Shown in pieces: positions 58,735 to 64,000 of a DNA stretch of 64,000 nt. The stretch is taken from NCBI GenBank assembly GCA_902825875.1, contig CADECP010000008.1, positions 62,001 to 126,000 of the forward strand, given 5' to 3'. The stretch comes from an uncultured Acidobacteriota bacterium. Lineage in GTDB: Bacteria > Acidobacteriota > Blastocatellia > RBC074. The notes beneath the pieces are model-generated. The model made no database searches, had not been told where the DNA came from, and was given only the letters and a program-made list of their open reading frames with translations. The translations under genes and the position numbers were made by a program. Each line of letters begins with the position of its first letter. The stretch's first letter is position 1.

Positions 58735-59996
58735 GCCTAAAACTTACCGAAGAAGACCGCGCGCAGCTTGGCGGTGAACGCGGCGAAGCGAATCGTCTGG
58801 CGATGTCTGTCATCGTCCGCATGGCCAATGTCAGCGGAGCCGATTCGTTGATGGATATTGTCGGCGCGCACATTGACAGCACTGTCTTTCAAGGCGACGC
58901 GACTATGGAATTTGCCGAACGACTGGCAGCGCACGGAGCCAAAGTCGCAGTTCCGAGTTCGCTCAACGTCAGCGGAGTTGATGAACACGGCTGGCGCGAA
59001 TGGGCTACGCCGCCGGAGTGGGCGCAAAAAGCTCACAGGCAAATGATCGCTTACCAAAGCATGGGCACTGAAGCGACCTGGACTTGCGCGCCGTATCAAA
59101 CCGCGTTTCGCCCGAAGTTCGGCCAGCAAATCGCGTGGGGAGAATCGAACGCCATCGCCTTTGCCAACTCGGTTATTGGCGCAAGGTCGGAGCGTTACCC
59201 CGACTTGATGGATGTTTGCGCCGCCATCACAGGCCGAGTCCCAGCCATCGGTTTGCACCTGACGGAAAATCGAGCCGGGCATGTTTTGCTTCGATTGGTT
59301 GATGTTCCGCGCCGCATTCAGGAAGACGATTCGTTTTACCCGGTGCTGGGCCATTTGATTGGCAGAGTGGCTCAGGAACGAATCCCTGTTGTTGAAGGTA
59401 TCGAAGTCGCTCCCGCCGAAGATCAACTAAAAGCGTTGTGCGCCGCTGTCGCTTCATCCGGCGCAGTCGCGTTGATGCATCTGGTCGGCATCACTCCCGA
59501 AGCCGCAACCACAGCGGACGCATTTCAAAACAAACCGCCCCAGCAAATTGTCGAAGTAACGATGGATGATCTTCGTCAGGCTCGGCGCGAACTGACCACC
59601 GCCGAAGGGGAAAAGCTGGATATGGTGGTGCTGGGCAGTCCGCATTTTTCATTGGCGGAATTCAAAAAGCTGGCTCCGCTGTTGGTTGGCAAACGTCGTC
59701 ACCCCGAAGTTCAGTTTCTGGTTACGTCCAGCCGATTGATGTGCAATCTGGCTGAGCAAGCCGGTTACATCGAACCGCTGAAAGAATTCGGCGGCAAGCT
59801 GACAGTGGACACATGCATTCTGACTACGCCAATGCTGCACCCTGAAATCAAAAACTTGATGACGAATTCGGCGAAGTACGCTTACTACTCGCCGGGCTTG
59901 CTGAGCACGCAAGTCGTGTTTGGCCGATTGGAAGATTGTGTGCAGTCGGCTGTCGAAGGCCGAGTTATTCGAGACGAGTCCTTATGGAAAAGGTAA
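58731..59996 (+). CDS. Aconitase X catalytic (large) subunit
   Basis: 421 residues. AcnX family marks: GAHIDSTVFQGDATMEFAE, KVAVPSSLNVSGVDEHGWR, GESNAIAFANSVIGARSERYPD and VDTCILTTP. AcnX enzymes are Fe-S dehydratases; bacterial members act on cis-3-hydroxy-L-proline, archaeal ones on phosphomevalonate. The swivel subunit is encoded separately at 60211. The TauE/SafE gene is coupled by overlap. Substrate inferred only. Confidence 0.93.
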   Translation: MSLKLTEEDRAQLGGERGEANRLAMSVIVRMANVSGADSLMDIVGAHIDSTVFQGDATMEFAERLAAHGAKVAVPSSLNVSGVDEHGWREWATPPEWAQKAHRQMIAYQSMGTEATWTCAPYQTAFRPKFGQQIAWGESNAIAFANSVIGARSERYPDLMDVCAAITGRVPAIGLHLTENRAGHVLLRLVDVPRRIQEDDSFYPVLGHLIGRVAQERIPVVEGIEVAPAEDQLKALCAAVASSGAVALMHLVGITPEAATTADAFQNKPPQQIVEVTMDDLRQARRELTTAEGEKLDMVVLGSPHFSLAEFKKLAPLLVGKRRHPEVQFLVTSSRLMCNLAEQAGYIEPLKEFGGKLTVDTCILTTPMLHPEIKNLMTNSAKYAYYSPGLLSTQVVFGRLEDCVQSAVEGRVIRDESLWKR

Positions 59997-60010
59997 CGGC
60001 TCAGCCTCCT

Positions 60011-60188
60011 CGCCGCGTTAGCGGCGTTTGAATTCAGCCGTGGTTTTCAAACCACGGTAAGAGGCAGTATTCCTTCCTCGTCGCGTCAGCGACGGTTGAA
60101 TTCAGTCGTCGCTGACGCGACGAGAAGATAATTTCACCACTACCCGGCGTTGAAACGCCGGGCTAATATCAGCCGCCGCTACGGCGGC
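60011..60188. repeat. Array of five different hairpins between the two AcnX subunits
   Basis: In order: CGCCGCgttaGCGGCG (60011-60026), CCGTGGTTttCAAACCACGG (60038-60057), CTCGTCGCGTCAGCGACG paired with its complement at 60107-60124, CCCGGCGTtgaaACGCCGGG (60143-60162) and GCCGCCgctacGGCGGC (60172-60188). TTGAATTCAG occurs twice as a spacer (60028, 60096). These are dispersed palindromic elements, not a CRISPR. Confidence 0.85.
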
Positions 60189-60210
60189 GAAGAACAGGCT
60201 GAGCAGTTAC

Positions 60211-60636
60211 ATGGAAAGAATGATAGAAGGCAAACCGCTGGTCGCTGGCGCGGCAAAAGGCCAGGCGTTGGTGACAAACGAACCGCTGAGTTTTTGGGGC
60301 GGATACGATCAATGGACTGGCGAAATCATTGATCGCCGTCATCCGCTTTCAGGCGAAAACGCCAAAGGCAAAGTGCTGGTCGTTCCGGCTTCGCGCGGTT
60401 CCAGCACTACAACGGCGGTGTTGCTGGAAGCGATTCGTAATGGAAACGCTCCGGCGGCGATTGTGGTCAGTTGTGTGGATCGGTTTTTCGCGCTGGCTTC
60501 GATTGTCGCCGATGAAATGTACGCGAAGCCGATTCCCGTCATCGCGCTTTCGGAAGAAGAATTCGCCAGTCTGAACAACGGCGAACAGATCGAAATTTTC
60601 AGCGATGGGCGATTGACAGTTGAAAACGCAGCCTAA
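60211..60636 (+). CDS. Aconitase X swivel (small) subunit, DUF126
   Basis: 141 residues. PLVAGAAKGQALVTNEPLSFWGG, GKVLVVPASRGSSTTTAVLLEAIRNG and VDRFFALASIVADEMY are the DUF126 swivel-domain motifs (SRGSSTTT is the substrate-phosphate or carboxylate loop). It completes the active site of the 58731 protein. The ribosome site is weak, and a 214-bp hairpin array separates it from the large-subunit gene. Confidence 0.93.
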   Translation: MERMIEGKPLVAGAAKGQALVTNEPLSFWGGYDQWTGEIIDRRHPLSGENAKGKVLVVPASRGSSTTTAVLLEAIRNGNAPAAIVVSCVDRFFALASIVADEMYAKPIPVIALSEEEFASLNNGEQIEIFSDGRLTVENAA

Positions 60637-60648
60637 TCTCAGACGGGA

Positions 60649-62232
60649 TCAAGCATCGCTTTTCAACATCAATGCCAACGTCTTCAGCAATTTTTCCGCC
60701 GTGTAAGGTTTGTTCAAAAACGTCGTCACGCCCAGTTGAGCCGCTTCAGCCGTTTTCACATCTGACTTCAATCCGCTGGTGGCAATGATTTTGACTTTGG
60801 AATCGAGCTTGCGAATGGCGCGAATCGTCGCCGGGCCGTCCATGTACGGCATCAGCATGTCTGTGATGATGCAGCGGATCTCTTCTTTGCGCGAAGCGAA
60901 AATCGCCAATGCCTCTGTTCCGTCATTGGCAGTGACGGCTCTGTATCCGAATGCCTGCAAGGTTTCTTTGGCAATTTCACGCACGGCCAGTTCGTCGTCC
61001 ACAACCAGAATCAGTTCGCCATTGCCGACCGGCAAATCGCGTCGGGCTGGTTGAGCTTGTTGCGGCTGGCCGGAATCAATCGCCGGAACATACACCTTGA
61101 ATCGCGCGCCTTTGCCAAGTTCGCTGTAAACATTGACGAACCCGCCATGGCTGCGAACGATTCCGGCAACGGTCGAAAGTCCCAGCCCTGTTCCCTGCCC
61201 CTGTTCTTTGGTCGTAAAAAACGGATCGAAAATTTTGATCTGGTTCTGTTCGGGAATGCCTACGCCAGTGTCTGTGACGGAAATACGGATGTATCTGCCG
61301 GGTCGGGCTTCGACGTTCATGCGCGCGTAATGTTCGTCAATGTCCACATTTTCGACTTCGATGTGCAACTTTCCGCCGTTGGGCATGGCGTCGCGCGCGT
61401 TGACGCACAGATTCATCAACACCTGGTGAAGCTGCGTTGCGTCGCCTTTGACGTTCCACAAATCGTGGGCGATGGAAAAGGTGATTTCGATGTTTTTCGG
61501 CAACGTGTCGGCCAAAATTTTGATGATCTCTTTGATCAGATGAGCCGGTTGCAAGGTGGCGTATTCGCCTTCGACGCCGCGCGCGAATGACAACACCTGC
61601 CGAATCATTTCGCTGCCGCGAATGGCGTTGGTGTGCAGAATGTTCAACAACCGCTGGCTGCTTTCGTCCGTGAATCGCATTTGCAGCAATTCAACCGCCG
61701 TCAAAATCGGCGACAACACGTTGTTCAAATCATGAGCAATCCCGCCCGCCAAAGCGCCGATGCTTTCCATTCGCTGCGCGCGCAGGAATTGAGATTCAAG
61801 CCGTTTTTTTTCGGTCAGGTCGCGGATGATTACCGTGAATAATTTGTGGCCTTCGGTTTCGACCTGGGCAATGGTCGCTTCGATAGGAAACTCTTCGCCA
61901 TCGCCGCGCAATCCATAAAGCTGGCGCAGTTTTCCCATCGAACGTTGAGTCGTATTGGTTTCGCCGAAAACGCTGACATGACTTCGATGCGCGGCACGGA
62001 ACCGTTCAGGGATGAACCGATCCAGATTCCTGCCCAGTGCCTCTGACGCCGAGCAACGGAACATCCTTTCCGCAGCAGCATTGAACAAAACAATCAACTG
62101 GTTTTCATCCACCGTAATGACAGCGTCCATTGCCGAAGCCAGAATGCCGGCCAGCATTGCTTCGTTCAGTCGCAGCGAGGCCGCAATCTGCGATCTCGTC
62201 TGGTTTTCTATTACCGCGTTGGAATCGCTCAT
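60649..62232 (-). CDS. Hybrid histidine kinase with PAS and receiver domains
   Basis: 527 residues from ATG 62232. PAS domain about 25-145 ([24 protein letters not shown]), HisKA about 160-225 with phosphoacceptor in [14 protein letters not shown], HATPase about 270-385 ([33 protein letters not shown]), then a receiver about 405-520 ([20 protein letters not shown] with the phospho-Asp in [12 protein letters not shown]). No membrane helix: a cytoplasmic sensor. No separate response regulator gene is adjacent; output is unknown. Confidence 0.94.
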   Translation of the reverse strand: MSDSNAVIENQTRSQIAASLRLNEAMLAGILASAMDAVITVDENQLIVLFNAAAERMFRCSASEALGRNLDRFIPERFRAAHRSHVSVFGETNTTQRSMGKLRQLYGLRGDGEEFPIEATIAQVETEGHKLFTVIIRDLTEKKRLESQFLRAQRMESIGALAGGIAHDLNNVLSPILTAVELLQMRFTDESSQRLLNILHTNAIRGSEMIRQVLSFARGVEGEYATLQPAHLIKEIIKILADTLPKNIEITFSIAHDLWNVKGDATQLHQVLMNLCVNARDAMPNGGKLHIEVENVDIDEHYARMNVEARPGRYIRISVTDTGVGIPEQNQIKIFDPFFTTKEQGQGTGLGLSTVAGIVRSHGGFVNVYSELGKGARFKVYVPAIDSGQPQQAQPARRDLPVGNGELILVVDDELAVREIAKETLQAFGYRAVTANDGTEALAIFASRKEEIRCIITDMLMPYMDGPATIRAIRKLDSKVKIIATSGLKSDVKTAEAAQLGVTTFLNKPYTAEKLLKTLALMLKSDA

Positions 62233-62263
62233 TGAGTTTCCCAAAATTGAAGTTGGAGTTTCG

Positions 62264-62695
62264 TCAGGTAGTATAACAAAGGCTTAGCCGTCTTTCGTCG
62301 CCGCCCAAATCGTTGATGGTCACCTGCACAGCTTGCGGAATCGCAACCGCGCCCAACCGTTCCGGCCATTCGATCAGCACAACGGCATTCGGTTCGTTGA
62401 GCATTTCCTGCAAACCAAGTTCAAACAGTTCATCGCCGCCGCCTTCAATGCGATACAAATCCAAATGATAAAACCGCATTCGGCCTTCGTGCTGATTGAC
62501 CAGCGTAAACGTAGGGCTGTTGACCTCTGCCGGATCAATGTCCAATCCGGCGGCAATGCCTTTGGCAAAGACAGTTTTGCCCGCGCCCAAATCACCTTCC
62601 AGCAGAAAGACGGTTGGCGAGGTGATGGCTTCGCCGATGCTGTACGCCAGTTCAAAAGTTTCTTCGGCAGAGTGAGTGATGAACTCTTCATGCAT
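62264..62695 (-). CDS. tsaE: tRNA t6A ATPase TsaE
   Basis: 143 residues from ATG 62695. P-loop [36 protein letters not shown] and [10 protein letters not shown] are TsaE hallmarks. It powers the TsaB-TsaD complex that makes t6A37 in tRNA. The open frame extends 12 codons upstream (MLFDICLLPFDF) through a repeat and I reject that start. No clear ribosome site. Confidence 0.94.
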   Translation of the reverse strand: MHEEFITHSAEETFELAYSIGEAITSPTVFLLEGDLGAGKTVFAKGIAAGLDIDPAEVNSPTFTLVNQHEGRMRFYHLDLYRIEGGGDELFELGLQEMLNEPNAVVLIEWPERLGAVAIPQAVQVTINDLGGDERRLSLCYTT

Positions 62696-62696
62696 A

Positions 62697-62792
62697 AAAT
62701 CAAAAGGCAAAAGGCAAATATCAAAAAGCAAAAGTCAGCGAATCAGGTCCCGCACTTTTGATTTTACATTTTTGATATTTGCCTTTTGATTT
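62697..62792. repeat. Palindromic repeat between nnr and tsaE
   Basis: Arms 62697-62735 and 62753-62791 built from CAAAAGGCAAATATCAAAAA and its complement. The element supplies the last nine codons and stop of nnr (stop at 62764) and would extend the tsaE frame if an upstream start were used. Confidence 0.85.
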
Positions 62793-64000
62793 CTCCGCGC
62801 TCTGCGTCGCCGCCGACTTGCAGAATCGCTTCGCTCAGGTTGGCGATGATGTCCGAAGCAAGCATCGAACGCATTCCCAATTTTGCCGCCGCCAAATCAC
62901 CGGCCAATCCGTGCAGATAGACTCCGGCGATGGTCGCGCCAAGCGCGTCTTTTCGCCCAAGCCAATCTGGCGGCGATTGAGCCAGCAAACCGGCAATCAA
63001 TCCGGTCAGCACGTCGCCCGAACCCGCTGTAGCCATTCCGGCGTTGCCAGTTGGATTGACGTAAACATTTCCGTCAGGAGCGGCTATCAAACTTCGGCTG
63101 CCTTTCAAAACGACGATGACGTGATGTTTGGTGGCGAATTCACGTGCGACGCCGATCCGGTCGGCTTGAACGTCTGCGTTTGTTTTCCCAATCAATCGGG
63201 CCATCTCTCCCGGATGCGGCGTGATAATGATCGGCAATTCGTCCGAGCCTTTAAGTTCTTCCGGCCAAGGAGCAAGCGCGTTCAAACCATCGGCGTCAAT
63301 GACCATCGGCGCGGTTCGCAGTTCGACCAATTCGCGGACAAAAGCTCGCGCGCTTTCTTCGGCGGACGATAAACCAGGCCCGACGGCGATGACGGTTTTC
63401 TTTTCCGCCAATCGCAAAGCCTGCTCGACGGCTTCCTGAGCGATTGCGCCGTCATAGGTTTCTGCCAAAGCTTCGGTCATGACTTCCGGGCGAGTCTGCG
63501 TGACCAACAAACTTTGCGCTGATTTCGCCGTCGCCACCGTCACCAAACCTGCTCCCGCGCGCAACACGCTTTCCGAAGCCAACGCCGCCGCGCCCGTCTT
63601 TCCACGCGAGCCAGCAATCAACAACACGTCACCGACAGAGTTTTTGTGAGCATCATGAGCACGGCTAGCATCTTCTAGCCAATTACGGATTTGTTCTCGC
63701 TCTGTTAAGTAAAGCCACCCCTCAATTTCTTGTAGCAGCCAGTTCGGCGTTCCTATTGAACCAATAATCAATTCACCGTTCACAAACCCGGCGGTTGCAA
63801 TTTTCGGCGCAGTAAAAGTCACTGTTAGATGCGGGTGGACGTGATTTCCAATAGGACACAGGCAGTCTGCTGACAAGCCAGAAGGCAGGTCTATTGAAAC
63901 CACTTTCGTAAAGCTGCTTGCTGAGCCATAAAAGCCAGACTCATTGATGGCTGTAATTGCTTTGGTATACAACCCTTCAACCGCTCTGGTCACGCCAGTG
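62764..64000 (-). CDS. Bifunctional NAD(P)HX epimerase/dehydratase, 5' end missing
   Basis: At least 412 residues, running off the right edge; the GTG at 63993 is internal. The visible N-terminal part (TGVTRAVEGLYTKAITAIN, VSIDLPSGLSADC, TVTFTAPK) is the end of the epimerase (YjeF_N) domain. The ADP-dependent dehydratase (YjeF_C) follows: LLIAGSRGKTGAAALA, PHPGEMARLIG, NAGMATAGSGDVLTGLIAGL. It repairs hydrated NADH/NADPH. The last nine residues (EIKRQISKM) are encoded by the neighbouring repeat. Same strand as and just upstream of tsaE, as in many bacteria. Confidence 0.93.
   Translation of the reverse strand, partial: TGVTRAVEGLYTKAITAINESGFYGSASSFTKVVSIDLPSGLSADCLCPIGNHVHPHLTVTFTAPKIATAGFVNGELIIGSIGTPNWLLQEIEGWLYLTEREQIRNWLEDASRAHDAHKNSVGDVLLIAGSRGKTGAAALASESVLRAGAGLVTVATAKSAQSLLVTQTRPEVMTEALAETYDGAIAQEAVEQALRLAEKKTVIAVGPGLSSAEESARAFVRELVELRTAPMVIDADGLNALAPWPEELKGSDELPIIITPHPGEMARLIGKTNADVQADRIGVAREFATKHHVIVVLKGSRSLIAAPDGNVYVNPTGNAGMATAGSGDVLTGLIAGLLAQSPPDWLGRKDALGATIAGVYLHGLAGDLAAAKLGMRSMLASDIIANLSEAILQVGGDAERGEIKRQISKM

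Noticed and set aside
60011-60188. CRISPR-like array
   Set aside because: Hairpins differ from each other and are not evenly spaced; no cas genes in the window.
62696-62731. Longer TsaE start (MLFDICLLPFDF)
   Set aside because: These codons come from the palindromic repeat, not from TsaE-like sequence.
63991-63993. GTG as the start of the NAD(P)HX repair enzyme
   Set aside because: It falls in the middle of the epimerase domain, and the frame stays open to the window edge.

Overview
The window reads as a chromosomal segment of a Gram-negative bacterium: it has two TolC-type outer-membrane channels, a large beta-barrel ending in Phe, periplasmic c-type cytochromes and an RND pump. Small retropepsin-like proteases, a DUF2934-Hsp20 fusion and many palindromic dispersed repeats, some read through inside genes, fit an Acidobacteriota (Blastocatellia-like) genome. 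The taxonomic call is inference from gene content; there is no rRNA or other marker here, and I recognise no tRNA.

Layout. 1-5.7 kb: minus-strand genes for an unknown protein, a six-PASTA membrane protein, and an asparagine synthetase / glycosyltransferase pair. 5.7-8.8 kb: orphan DUF433 protein, a secreted di-heme cytochrome, and an MBL-rhodanese protein. 9.2-15.2 kb: a complete hypABFCDE operon for [NiFe]-hydrogenase maturation with no hydrogenase structural genes beside it. 15.2-22.8 kb: a minus-strand RND efflux operon (29-aa membrane peptide, DUF2892, TolC, adaptor, pump, TRASH-domain protein) divergent from an ArsR-type repressor, with an 18-bp perfect palindrome between them. 23.0-30.3 kb: a multiheme electron-transfer locus (decaheme MtrA/DmsE-like cytochrome, MtrB/PioB-like barrel, pentaheme cytochrome, monoheme cytochrome, NapC/NrfH-like quinol dehydrogenase, small membrane protein). 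Together these could carry electrons from the quinone pool to the cell surface. 30.8-32.2 kb: an Hsp20/BON stress operon behind a near-consensus sigma-54 promoter. 32.2-41.5 kb: aspartic protease, HyuB and a copper-handling cluster (P1B ATPase, Asp-box propeller, multicopper oxidase, TolC, Cys-rich secreted protein).

41.5-46.8 kb is a defence-type island: a translationally coupled three-gene ABC-3C system (REase-like effector, middle component MC6, DUF2326 SMC-like ATPase) lies between a bare TIR domain and a 5'-truncated COR/Zn-ribbon/DUF4365 gene, all on one strand, followed upstream by a DUF5678 / aspartic-protease-like pair. 46.8-64 kb is mostly housekeeping and metabolism: ChbG-like deacetylase, YdcF, ornithine carbamoyltransferase, a RelE/HigB-type toxin-antitoxin pair, MurJ, an EEP-fold phosphatase, a beta-lactamase-like hydrolase, a B12/radical-SAM enzyme, DUF1905, a PLP lyase, a TauE/SafE exporter, the two aconitase-X subunits separated by a hairpin array, a hybrid histidine kinase, TsaE, and the 3' part of a bifunctional NAD(P)HX repair enzyme running off the right edge.

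Across the window there are at least a dozen palindromic or short-tandem repeats. At least three (in the glycosyltransferase, the RND pump and HyuB) sit in frame inside coding sequences and add roughly 20-32 residues of low-relevance peptide, so these elements appear able to enter genes without breaking them.
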